A stretch of DNA of 16,854 nucleotides from Promethearchaeota archaeon (lineage in GTDB: Archaea > Asgardarchaeota > Lokiarchaeia > Sigynarchaeales > SOKP01): positions 1 to 16,854 of the forward strand of contig JAEOTL010000315.1 of assembly GCA_016839845.1 (NCBI GenBank), written 5' to 3'. The position numbers and the translations under genes were made by a program. Positions 6,091-14,793 of the stretch are shown in pieces. A model generated the notes under the pieces. It saw only the letters and a program-made list of their open reading frames with translations, had not been told where the DNA came from and ran no database searches. The number at the start of each line of letters is the position of its first letter. The stretch's first letter is position 1.

Positions 6091-9000
6091 TATCCAACAT
6101 AAATCGTAAAAGAAAATCAAAAAATAATATAAAACTCTTAGGAATTTTATTTTTTCTACTAATTCTTCCAACAATTATTAACACTACTTTACATTTTAAT
6201 CTTAATGGAAATATAAACGCTAAAGATAGTATTAAAGAAGATTTAAAGGAAAATCCGCATATTTCGAATAATAATCATTTGAAGACTGACTATTTTAAAT
6301 ATTATAAGAGCATTACAATTGACCATACAAAAGTTTTTGGGTCAAGTGATTTAATTAATTTTCCTGTATTAATTTCCATTTTTGATTCGGACTTACGTAA
6401 TTATGTTCAACCAGATGGGGATGATATCGCTTTTTTTAATGGAACTGACTGGTTGGATCATGAAATAGAAGTGTTTAATCAAATTTATAATGCTACTCAT
6501 GCTCAATTAATAGCATGGGTCCGAATCCCATCTTTATCCACTTCTACTGATACGAATATTTTTATGTATTTTAGTAATTCTACTATGGAAGCCCAGGAGA
6601 ATCCCGGAGGTGCCTGGAATAATAATTATATAATGGTTCAGCATTTAGAAGAGAGTACCGGGGTTCATTATGATTCAACAAGTAATAATAATGATGGTAG
6701 CATAAGTGGTCCAGTAGATCAATTAGCTACTGGTAAGATTGATGGTGCTGATGGATTTAGTGGAACTGATGATAAAGTTGTAATTCCACAATCTACTACT
6801 CTTATCCTTAAAGGTTCTTTTACTATTGAAATGTGGGTAAAAATCAACAGTTTTCCTGATACATGGCATACCCTTTTCTCTCAAGGACATTGTCTTTCAA
6901 GTAGTGGGGAATATGTCTTTTCTGGGCCTTCAATCAATATTGCAAATGATAATTCTTTTATTTTTGAAGTCTATAACGCAACAGATAGGGATGTAGCGAG
7001 AATCAATAATTTCACTTGGAATTTCGATGAATGGTATCATTTAGTTTGTAGTTTTGACGGAACTGCTGATAATATAAATCAACATATATATATTAACAGC
7101 ATAGAGCATGCTTATAATTCATCGGGTACTAATCAAATTGCTAATACTGGTCATGATTTTTATGATTTCTGCCTTGGTCTTGAAGGAATTGGAGACAACT
7201 ACGACTTTGATGGTATCATCGATGAAGTTCGGGTTTATAATACTAATGTGTCCGCAGATTGGATCAAAACAGAATTTAGCAACCAATATGATCCTAATTC
7301 TTTCTATTCTATTGAAAGCTCAAACCGAGTCAAAATTCCTTCTTTCACTGATTTTAAATATTATAAAGAGATTACTATTGATCATACTAAGATTGCTGGA
7401 TCAGGTAGTCATAGTAATTTTCCTGTCTTAATTTCCATTTATGATACAGAATTACATGAATATGCCCAACCAGATGGAGACGATATCGCTTTTTCTAATG
7501 GAACTAGTTGGTTGGATCATGAAATAGAAGTATTTAATCAGTCTTATAGTTCTACACATGCTCATCTTGTTGCTTGGGTTCGAATACCGTCTTTATCCAC
7601 TTCTACAGATACAATTATTCGCATGTATTATGGGAATTCCATCATAGGGCCACAGGAGAATCCAGCAGGTGTTTGGAATACCACAGAATATGAATTTGTG
7701 CATCATCTACCAAACCTAGAGGATTCTACAACTGCTAATTATGATGGAACTGCTATTGGTTCTACTTCAATAAATTCTGGTATAATAAATGGTGCATATA
7801 GATTCAACGGGATTGGAGATTATATAAAAATAAATTATAACCCTTCCCCGGATTGTAGAGGAATGTCTTTTTGGATTAAATATGATTCAATTCCTATACC
7901 AAGTGGTCCAGGAAATCTATTTGCTTTATCAGGTTCTTACAAAAAGGAGGCTAGATTATATATGGGTACAAAAAATGGATACCTTCTCTTTGGAATTGGT
8001 GATGGAGTTTCTGAAACATTTGAATACCTTGACACAGATGTTTGGTATTATATGGTTATGTCTTCTAATGGTATTACTGCTCAAGGATATTTAAATGGTC
8101 AATTAGAGGGACCATCATTTTCTTATACAATTGACCCAAATACTGCGGGGTATGCTATTGGGGCAATATCTCATGAAAATGATTTACTTTCTGACTTCAT
8201 TAACGGGACTATAGATGAAGTTCGCGTTCTCAATGTTCAGCGTTCAACAGATTGGATCACAACTGAATACAACAATCAAATTGATCCTAATAACTTTTAC
8301 TCTTTAAGTAGTGCTAAACTGGTCTATGTTCCCACATTTAAAGATTATAAATATTTCAAAATCATAACTATAGATCATACAAAAGTTTTTGGAACAGGTA
8401 TTCATAATAACTTTCCAGTGTTAATTTCTACCTTTGATTCAGATTTACATGATGATATTTTATCAACTGGTGAAGATCTTGCTTTTGCAAATGAAACTGA
8501 TTGGTTAGATTATGAAATAGAATTATTTAATCAAAATTATAATTTCACCCATGCTCAACTAGTAGCATGGGTTCGAATTCCATATTTATCCACTTCTTCT
8601 GATACAATTTTATATATGTATTATGGAAATTCTACTTTAGGTTCACTAGAAAATCGAACTGCTGTATGGGATTCTAAATATATGGGGCTGTGGCATCTTT
8701 CAGAATCTAGTGATAACGCTCTCGATTCAACATCTTATGAAACTCATGGAACCCTTTCAGGAGGAGTTAATCAAGGAATTTCTGGTCAAATAGATGGATC
8801 ATATGAATTTGATGGCGTTAATGATCAAGTTCTTATTGGAAATCCTTCGGATGATCATTTGGATTTTGGTACAGAGAGTTTCACAATTAGCTACTGGATT
8901 AATTTTAACCAAAGTACTGGAGATTATCAACTTCCTCTATATAAAGGAGGAAATATGATTTCAAAACCGGGATATGAATTTGAAACTACTCAAGCAGGTA

Positions 9001-12000
9001 CTAATTTAGATATGCAAGTTTCTGATGGAACTATCCACTTAAAATCTTCGCAGATAGCCATAATCTATGATAACTGGCTATACATTACTGGAGTTGTCGA
9101 TAGATCCCAAAATAGACTAAGGATCTACAAAGATGGAATGGAAGTAGGATCTGGTACAGATATCAGCGCTTTAGGGAGTTTGGTTAATGGTTACGACTTA
9201 AAATTTTCTTGGAATTGGTATGCAATTGATGGCATGTTGGATGAGGTGAGAATTATTAAACATGCTCTCTCTAGTGATTGGATAGCCACAGAGTATTCTA
9301 ACCAATACGATCCTGACTTATTTTACACTATTGGGATGGAATTCTCAGGATACAATGTACAAATTAATGCTATTGATTTATATGGTAATTTTATACCTTA
9401 TGTAAACATTTCTGCTTATAGAGAAGGCCAATTAATAAGGAGTGATATCGCAAGTAGTAATGGTAGCGTATTGTTTACTAGTTTATCCGAACAAAGATAT
9501 AATTTTACAGTATCTATGACATCAAATATTGGGAATCATTTTGAAATTATAAATAAAACCTCACAATCTATTCTATTAGAGGAAGCTATTAATTTTGTTA
9601 ATTTAACTTGTAATGTTAGCACTAATTTCTTTGAAATTAAGGATATAGACGGGGATCCTCTCGATTCTGGGTGGATTATTGTAGGAAATACTACTCACAA
9701 TATTCAGAATTGTTCAATTGATGCTACAGGGCATGCTAGGTTTTGGTGGTTAAAAACTACGCCTTATCAATACAATTATTCAGTATACTATCAAGACACT
9801 AACTATTACCAAAACACATTAGAATTAACATCGGGGGATATAACTACAGCAAATTCATTAGTTTCTTTATCTGTGAATCTAACAACTGTTAATTTTACCG
9901 TTTGGACACTTGATTCTTTGGAACCTATTAGTGGGGTAAAATTAATTTTAAGAATAAATAATACATCAGGAGAAAATATTGTAAATCTAACTACAAATAT
10001 CGATGGAAAAACGACTTTAAGGTGGTTAAACTCATCTGGGATAAATGGGAATTATTCTTTACAGGCAGTGTTTTTTAGTCAAATCAAATCATTTAATATA
10101 ACAGGTATGACAACGGAAATGGTGACTGAAGTCGATTTTAGTGTGAAAGCTAAGGCTAGTTGGGATATATGGCTTCAGATTTCATTAGAAAATTTTCAAA
10201 CTCAGATTATATCCTATAATCCTACAAATAACATTGTATTAAAATGGGGTTCTGAATTAAAATTGAGATGTTTGTTTAATATAACTAAAGCAGGAGGTTT
10301 ACCAATTACTGGTCCCACTTACGCTGATGAAATGTCTTTTGAAATATCAGAAGGAGAAGAACTTGTTCAATCAGGAATAATGTTAGAAGAAATAGACTGC
10401 AAAGGAATGAATTACATCATTTTTAATACAAATGAATTAGAGTGTGAAATGAATTATTTAATTACAATTTCTGCTTATAAATCAGGATTTACTGTACCAT
10501 TAGATCTACCTCTTACATTATATATTTTACCAAACGATTTGATATTAAATCAATCTCAAAATGATGATTCTATTCAAAACATACATTGGTCAGAGAGTGT
10601 AAATATGTCAGTAAAGCCTTATGGTGAAATAACTGAAAGGTTTACCATAGAAGATGATATTTTTCAAAGTTTAGATCATAGCTTAAGTTTTTCAATTCCA
10701 GATATTGAAAATGATTGGAATTTATCTCGAGTCGTTTTTAACATATATAACATAACTTTTGGTGTTCCTGAAGGGGATATTTGTTTAAATATCACTGACG
10801 ATTATGGTGCTAAACATATTTTTAATTCTGGTAATAGTGAGTATTATTACTCCGGAGAATGGGATACGAATGGAAGTTGGAGCAATCTAGAAGTTATTTT
10901 AAATAACGGGAGTATAATGGGTGATAATACCTTTAATTTCTTAATAGAGGGTACTTTTATAGGGGATGTAGATATAATTTATGAAGCATACTTTATAAGA
11001 GATAAAACTAGGGTTCAGTTCTCAAAATTCAATGTTACAGATACAGTTGCTATTTTAACTGCAAACGAAGGATGGGCAATTGAACGCATAACTTTTGATA
11101 TCTACAATTGCTATTATACATCTAATTGGACTAAAGTAGACCTCTCCACGCTAACAAATCTAAATATCACTACTAATGAGGGTTTTACATATTCCTTAGA
11201 TTCTGGAGATATTGATGGAAATGGAATATTGTCAATAGACGGTCGAATAATTTATCCTGCAAATAATCAATTTTTATTCACAATTGAAGATGGAATGAAT
11301 ATTGTTTTTGATGCTGATATTTCAGTTGAATATATTCAAGGATTTTACAGGAATCAATATTTAGAAACATACAATATGTCAATACGGGACATGAATATTA
11401 TTAATGGGGGATCCTTCCAGGTTCGTGTTGTCGAAAAATATTTGATCGATGAGGAAGCTACATTATGGATTAAAGACATATTTAATGGTACTAAGTATTT
11501 CCTACCATCAGAATTAGCTATGAATATTACTATTGGAGGGCAAACATACAGTATTTCTGATACTCCTCGAGGTGAGGGAATATTTTTATTAAATGGTTTT
11601 AGTAAGGATATTATCCATACAGCTCTCATTGATACAACTATACCTGTCAATTTTACACTTTCTTTCACGATAAGTTACTTAAGAGTTGTAAATTATGAGA
11701 CTACAGGGATGATCTCCTTTGAAATAAGAGAAAGACCTGATGTGGCTGGAGAAGTTCAATACCATCCAGAATTAGGGTATTATCTTCAAACTATAAACAC
11801 TTCCTTAATAGATGCTGATGAATATACTATAAGATTCACAGTCTCCAAAGATTATTACATTTCTATAATAAAAGATTTGGAATTAAACGTAATAAATCGC
11901 TTAACATTAATTAATGGAGATTCAGAATTCTATAGAAGTATAGAAGAAATTTATGTGAACGATGCTGTTAATTTTACATTTTCATATTCTGACGCATTTA

Positions 12001-13991
12001 CAGGTACTAAAATTACTGATTTACAAACTCGATCTTATGTTTGGGAAAAGTATGCAAGCAACGGGAGTGTAGTTGAACAAGGCCAGGGTGAATTATTTGC
12101 TACTGTGGATGATTTATATATCCTAGATTTTGATTCAGAAATGAGAACAGTAGGAGACTACTTACTAATTGTAACATTGGATAAGGATAATTTTGATTAT
12201 AAGAATGTAATGATTCTCTTATCAATTGTTAAAAGAGAAATGGATTATTCTTTAAGTGAAAACTTTGAAAGTAATCAAATAAGTGTCGTTCAAGGTAATG
12301 TAGTCTCTATTGAGATTCAATTAACGGATCCCACCAAGGGAAGTACCCCATTAATAAATGCAACTGTTTCTTTGACAATAGGGGGTACTATTTATGAATT
12401 TGGAGAACTTGAAAATGGGACATACAGTTATAATCTTCTCACCGGTAATGTAAATGCATTCTTTACTTCAGAAACTCTTGTGGGGATAATCAATATTACT
12501 AAAGAAGATTATATCTCTGTAGAATTCAGCATAACTATTGTTGTTGAGATGGAAGAAATCTTCCCTGGTGTACCAACATTTTACTTTTTATTAATCCTAT
12601 TGTCTATTCTTGTTTCTGTTGGTGGAATTGTTGCTTATAGAGTTTATAAATATGCAACTATTCCAACATTCGTCAAAAAAGCGAGAGGGATGCAAAAAGC
12701 AATTAAAGGAGGTAATTTGATATCAGAGACCCTTCTATACCGATCAAAAGAGGTTTTTATTGGAGAGCTAGTAAGAGATAAATGGGGTAAACTGGGACTT
12801 TCATTAGGAGATATATTGGGTCTTGAAATTGAAAAGAGCAGAAAATTACCTAAAATTATAAAAAAATTCTCTAGAACTGAAAGAGCTGATGATATTAAAC
12901 CAATGGGATTCCTATTGATGAAATGGGATGAAAGAATAGGAACAGAGCTTTTAGTAAGATATCCTGAAGATGTTAGTATTTCTGATAAAACATTGATGCA
13001 ATTATATAGTACTCATGAGTATACCGGAGATATAGGAGTAATAACATTAACAGTCGGTACTATGAATATTTTATCTTATTATACAGGACCAGAATCAGGG
13101 TACTATATTATTTTACTTTTAAATTTAGATGATGATCCTGATGCATATGAAGGAGCAATAACTAATACGGCTCAAATTATTCTACAGAATGTTGAGGATG
13201 ATGCCTATTTAGAACTGATTCCCTCACTTTTCCAACGCCTATCTGTTTATCCCAACCTTAATGACGAGCAATACCTTGCATTTTATTATTTAGACGACCT
13301 TAGAAGAATGATCTTTAATATTTTAGGAGAAAATGGTGCAATTTCAAAATCTGAATTGGCGGTGTGGCTTAAGGAAAAATATACAGAAGATTTCTTTGAC
13401 ATGGAAGCTACCTTAACTGAATTTGTTAAACACGATTTTGTAAAACTAATTTCAGTCAAAGGAGCGCCATCTGAATTAATACTTCTTGTTAAAGATATCT
13501 TTATGCTTCGAATACCTCCAATTGACATATTAGAAAATCCAATGAATCGTGGCTTACCACTACAATTTACAAAGACGTATCAAACTGAAGTTCGAGAATA
13601 TTTCGAAAAATATTATCCTTCTGAAGAGGATAACCTAAACATCATAAATATTTTAATCGATCCACAAGTTTATGAAACACTCCGTTTATTAAGAACTGCA
13701 ATTGGTACTAGGAGTCTTCTTGAAAAACTAAAAAAGAAAGGAGTTGATGATATCTATTCTGTCCTTAAAAAATTATATGATGCTCAAATGATTAAGGTAT
13801 ATAAAGATGACAATGAGAACGAGTATTATGCACTTATTTCCGATTTCTGTGTTGATATAATATTCCCTAAATATCTATTAAATGTTATTAAGGTTGCTTA
13901 TGAGCAAAAATCTAAATCGAATAGGGAATTACTAGAATATCTTGGTGTGCTAGAAAATGCATATTTTAATTTAAAATCAAAGAAAAAATAG
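6087..13991 (+). CDS. Giant DUF2341/LamG surface protein with longin-like and winged-helix tail
   Basis: Seen: 2634 residues. Residues 1-35 form a signal peptide or anchor (basic RKRK, then LLGILFFLLILPTII). Three tandem DUF2341+LamG modules span about 69-410, 422-741 and 753-1082. Each has an ITIDHTK strand, NFPVLIS, a DGDDIAF-like turn, LDHEIEVFNQ, AWVRIP and a concanavalin-type jelly roll ending in DEVR...DWI-TE. From 1085 to 2155 there are beta-sandwich-like and regulatory-like segments with dozens of N-x-S/T sites. One transmembrane helix lies at about 2163-2187. The tail has a basic juxtamembrane part (to 2270), a longin-like domain (2271-2390), and winged-helix-like domains near 2400-2478 and 2516-2590. 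Known: LamG and DUF2341 domains occur in surface carbohydrate- or protein-binding proteins, and longin/roadblock folds work with small GTPases. Inference: an adhesin-receptor with outside-in signalling. The start is the only in-frame one available. Confidence 0.9.
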   Translation: MISNINRKRKSKNNIKLLGILFFLLILPTIINTTLHFNLNGNINAKDSIKEDLKENPHISNNNHLKTDYFKYYKSITIDHTKVFGSSDLINFPVLISIFDSDLRNYVQPDGDDIAFFNGTDWLDHEIEVFNQIYNATHAQLIAWVRIPSLSTSTDTNIFMYFSNSTMEAQENPGGAWNNNYIMVQHLEESTGVHYDSTSNNNDGSISGPVDQLATGKIDGADGFSGTDDKVVIPQSTTLILKGSFTIEMWVKINSFPDTWHTLFSQGHCLSSSGEYVFSGPSINIANDNSFIFEVYNATDRDVARINNFTWNFDEWYHLVCSFDGTADNINQHIYINSIEHAYNSSGTNQIANTGHDFYDFCLGLEGIGDNYDFDGIIDEVRVYNTNVSADWIKTEFSNQYDPNSFYSIESSNRVKIPSFTDFKYYKEITIDHTKIAGSGSHSNFPVLISIYDTELHEYAQPDGDDIAFSNGTSWLDHEIEVFNQSYSSTHAHLVAWVRIPSLSTSTDTIIRMYYGNSIIGPQENPAGVWNTTEYEFVHHLPNLEDSTTANYDGTAIGSTSINSGIINGAYRFNGIGDYIKINYNPSPDCRGMSFWIKYDSIPIPSGPGNLFALSGSYKKEARLYMGTKNGYLLFGIGDGVSETFEYLDTDVWYYMVMSSNGITAQGYLNGQLEGPSFSYTIDPNTAGYAIGAISHENDLLSDFINGTIDEVRVLNVQRSTDWITTEYNNQIDPNNFYSLSSAKLVYVPTFKDYKYFKIITIDHTKVFGTGIHNNFPVLISTFDSDLHDDILSTGEDLAFANETDWLDYEIELFNQNYNFTHAQLVAWVRIPYLSTSSDTILYMYYGNSTLGSLENRTAVWDSKYMGLWHLSESSDNALDSTSYETHGTLSGGVNQGISGQIDGSYEFDGVNDQVLIGNPSDDHLDFGTESFTISYWINFNQSTGDYQLPLYKGGNMISKPGYEFETTQAGTNLDMQVSDGTIHLKSSQIAIIYDNWLYITGVVDRSQNRLRIYKDGMEVGSGTDISALGSLVNGYDLKFSWNWYAIDGMLDEVRIIKHALSSDWIATEYSNQYDPDLFYTIGMEFSGYNVQINAIDLYGNFIPYVNISAYREGQLIRSDIASSNGSVLFTSLSEQRYNFTVSMTSNIGNHFEIINKTSQSILLEEAINFVNLTCNVSTNFFEIKDIDGDPLDSGWIIVGNTTHNIQNCSIDATGHARFWWLKTTPYQYNYSVYYQDTNYYQNTLELTSGDITTANSLVSLSVNLTTVNFTVWTLDSLEPISGVKLILRINNTSGENIVNLTTNIDGKTTLRWLNSSGINGNYSLQAVFFSQIKSFNITGMTTEMVTEVDFSVKAKASWDIWLQISLENFQTQIISYNPTNNIVLKWGSELKLRCLFNITKAGGLPITGPTYADEMSFEISEGEELVQSGIMLEEIDCKGMNYIIFNTNELECEMNYLITISAYKSGFTVPLDLPLTLYILPNDLILNQSQNDDSIQNIHWSESVNMSVKPYGEITERFTIEDDIFQSLDHSLSFSIPDIENDWNLSRVVFNIYNITFGVPEGDICLNITDDYGAKHIFNSGNSEYYYSGEWDTNGSWSNLEVILNNGSIMGDNTFNFLIEGTFIGDVDIIYEAYFIRDKTRVQFSKFNVTDTVAILTANEGWAIERITFDIYNCYYTSNWTKVDLSTLTNLNITTNEGFTYSLDSGDIDGNGILSIDGRIIYPANNQFLFTIEDGMNIVFDADISVEYIQGFYRNQYLETYNMSIRDMNIINGGSFQVRVVEKYLIDEEATLWIKDIFNGTKYFLPSELAMNITIGGQTYSISDTPRGEGIFLLNGFSKDIIHTALIDTTIPVNFTLSFTISYLRVVNYETTGMISFEIRERPDVAGEVQYHPELGYYLQTINTSLIDADEYTIRFTVSKDYYISIIKDLELNVINRLTLINGDSEFYRSIEEIYVNDAVNFTFSYSDAFTGTKITDLQTRSYVWEKYASNGSVVEQGQGELFATVDDLYILDFDSEMRTVGDYLLIVTLDKDNFDYKNVMILLSIVKREMDYSLSENFESNQISVVQGNVVSIEIQLTDPTKGSTPLINATVSLTIGGTIYEFGELENGTYSYNLLTGNVNAFFTSETLVGIINITKEDYISVEFSITIVVEMEEIFPGVPTFYFLLILLSILVSVGGIVAYRVYKYATIPTFVKKARGMQKAIKGGNLISETLLYRSKEVFIGELVRDKWGKLGLSLGDILGLEIEKSRKLPKIIKKFSRTERADDIKPMGFLLMKWDERIGTELLVRYPEDVSISDKTLMQLYSTHEYTGDIGVITLTVGTMNILSYYTGPESGYYIILLLNLDDDPDAYEGAITNTAQIILQNVEDDAYLELIPSLFQRLSVYPNLNDEQYLAFYYLDDLRRMIFNILGENGAISKSELAVWLKEKYTEDFFDMEATLTEFVKHDFVKLISVKGAPSELILLVKDIFMLRIPPIDILENPMNRGLPLQFTKTYQTEVREYFEKYYPSEEDNLNIINILIDPQVYETLRLLRTAIGTRSLLEKLKKKGVDDIYSVLKKLYDAQMIKVYKDDNENEYYALISDFCVDIIFPKYLLNVIKVAYEQKSKSNRELLEYLGVLENAYFNLKSKKK
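6291..9332 (+). repeat. Three tandem DUF2341-LamG coding repeats
   Basis: Unit 1 begins at 6291, unit 2 at 7350 and unit 3 at 8343, giving periods of 353 and 331 codons. Similarity is visible in DNA as well as protein. The 41-nt segments at 6513-6553, 7572-7612 and 8565-8605 (coding AWVRIP...STD/SSDT) differ from the first at only five and four positions. The LamG halves diverge more than the DUF2341 halves, which suggests purifying selection or gene conversion on the latter. Confidence 0.9.
12570..13991 (+). other. Transmembrane helix and cytosolic signalling tail of the giant protein
   Basis: The helix (VPTFYFLLILLSILVSVGGI) is followed by RVYKYA and several lysines, so the tail is cytosolic by the positive-inside rule. 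Residues 2273-2390 show the longin order of elements: strand MGFLLMKW, strand GTELLVRYP, helix SDKTLMQLYSTHE, strand GVITLTV, strand MNILSYYTG, strand GYYIILLLNL, helix YEGAITNTAQIILQNVED, helix YLELIPSLFQRL. After it come LRRMIFNILGENGAISKSEL and, near residue 2520, VYETLRLLRTAIGTRSLLEK, each starting a winged-helix-like segment of about 75 residues. Domain names are assigned by eye. Confidence 0.65.
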
Positions 13992-13997
13992 AATTCC

Positions 13998-14024
13998 TTT
14001 ATTTTTAAATATATTTTTTCTATT
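13998..14024. terminator. Bidirectional T/A-rich terminator between convergent genes
   Basis: The 33-bp spacer between the giant gene's TAG and the MBL gene's TGA contains T3-A-T5 (13998-14006) and T6 (14014-14019) for plus-strand transcription. It offers only short T runs for the minus strand. Confidence 0.5.
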
Positions 14025-14711
14025 TCAGGTCATTATTTTTTCAAATGCTTTGTCAACTTCAGTAGTATTTCCTGAATGGGCTGTCAGGAGCATCTTTACA
14101 TTTTTTAACTTCGCTACTTTTTTTAATGATTCAAGTAATTGTTCAAAATCTGCACTAATAAATTTTAGAAAGGGTTTAACCACACCCGCTTTCAATCTAA
14201 GCAAGTCACCACTGAAAAGGTATTCATCGTCTATTAGATAGGAAGTATGCCCGCGTCTATGCCCTGGGGTGCTAATAGCTTGTATATTTATTGATCCCAC
14301 CATAATTATGTCGTTATCTCCCAACAGGTTGAATTTATCTGGAATTTTTAATTTTGAATCTTTCCCAAAATAAGTTTTCGCATCCTTAAAGATTGAAAGA
14401 CCACCGATATGATCTGGGTCAGTATGTGTGATAAAAACATCTGTAATTTCTTCTGGGTTAATGTTCACTTTTAAAAATTCTTTTTGCAGCCCTTTAACAG
14501 AACTCCCTGCATCTATCACTATTCTATCAGCACCTTTGGTATAAATATAAACATTTACAATTCGATTTTTTATGCTTACAATATTATCTGAAATAGTGCC
14601 CGTCGGTGAAACGGTGAAATTTGTTTTAAACCACCAATATATAATTACAATCCCTATAATAAGGAATCCTAAAACGATAATTAATGTGAAATACCATTCC
14701 ATTGAAATCAT
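14025..14711 (-). CDS. Membrane-anchored metallo-beta-lactamase-fold hydrolase
   Basis: Seen: 228 residues. An N-terminal membrane helix (about 8-27) is followed by an MBL domain. Its motif is H96-x-D98-x-D100-H101 in THTDPDHIGG, where the second histidine of the classical HxHxDH is aspartate, a variant seen in many MBL proteins. Further candidate ligands are H151 (TPGHRRGH), D169 (SGDLL) and H212 (TAHSG). Known: the family hydrolyses esters, thioesters, lactones or phosphoesters with a two-metal centre. The substrate is unknown here. KT after the helix suggests the catalytic domain faces the cytosol, though this is weak. The start is ATG 14711 with no Shine-Dalgarno, so it is probably leaderless; a second ATG lies three codons in. 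It is convergent with the giant gene and divergent from the LLM gene. Its last 36 codons recur at 5778-5885. Confidence 0.88.
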   Translation of the reverse strand: MISMEWYFTLIIVLGFLIIGIVIIYWWFKTNFTVSPTGTISDNIVSIKNRIVNVYIYTKGADRIVIDAGSSVKGLQKEFLKVNINPEEITDVFITHTDPDHIGGLSIFKDAKTYFGKDSKLKIPDKFNLLGDNDIIMVGSINIQAISTPGHRRGHTSYLIDDEYLFSGDLLRLKAGVVKPFLKFISADFEQLLESLKKVAKLKNVKMLLTAHSGNTTEVDKAFEKIMT

Positions 14712-14793
14712 CTAATTAAAGGATTTTTAAACTTATGAATGTTTTGTAGTATTAATGATATAAGTTATATTAATCGTTTAAAGATGGTTTAAT
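14712..14793. promoter_or_regulatory. Divergent promoter region with AT palindrome
   Basis: The 82-bp divergent spacer has a near-palindromic TATA element, ATATAA-G-TTATAT at 14758-14770. It is about 26-30 nt before the LLM start at 14794, which implies a leaderless or very short-leader transcript. For the MBL gene, minus-strand TATA candidates lie near 14724-14743. The palindrome could serve as an operator or as a TATA box usable in both directions. Confidence 0.45.

Noticed and set aside
7108..7431. Plus-strand frame of 107 codons inside the giant gene
   Set aside because: It is out of frame with the conserved DUF2341/LamG modules, rich in I/L from reading AT-rich DNA, and not needed to explain any conservation.
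10150..10158. A third TAAGGCTA half-site within the giant gene
   Set aside because: It is a single 8-mer in coding DNA without a partner half-site or promoter, which is expected by chance in this length of sequence.
5778..14132. The MBL 3' duplication as target-site duplication of a transposon carrying the giant gene
   Set aside because: At over 100 bp with about 10% divergence it is far longer and older than a target-site duplication, and no transposase, integrase or terminal inverted repeats were seen.
14050..14241. Plus-strand open frame antisense to the MBL gene
   Set aside because: The MBL reading is supported by catalytic motifs and by the codon-level match at 5778-5885; the antisense frame has no motif.
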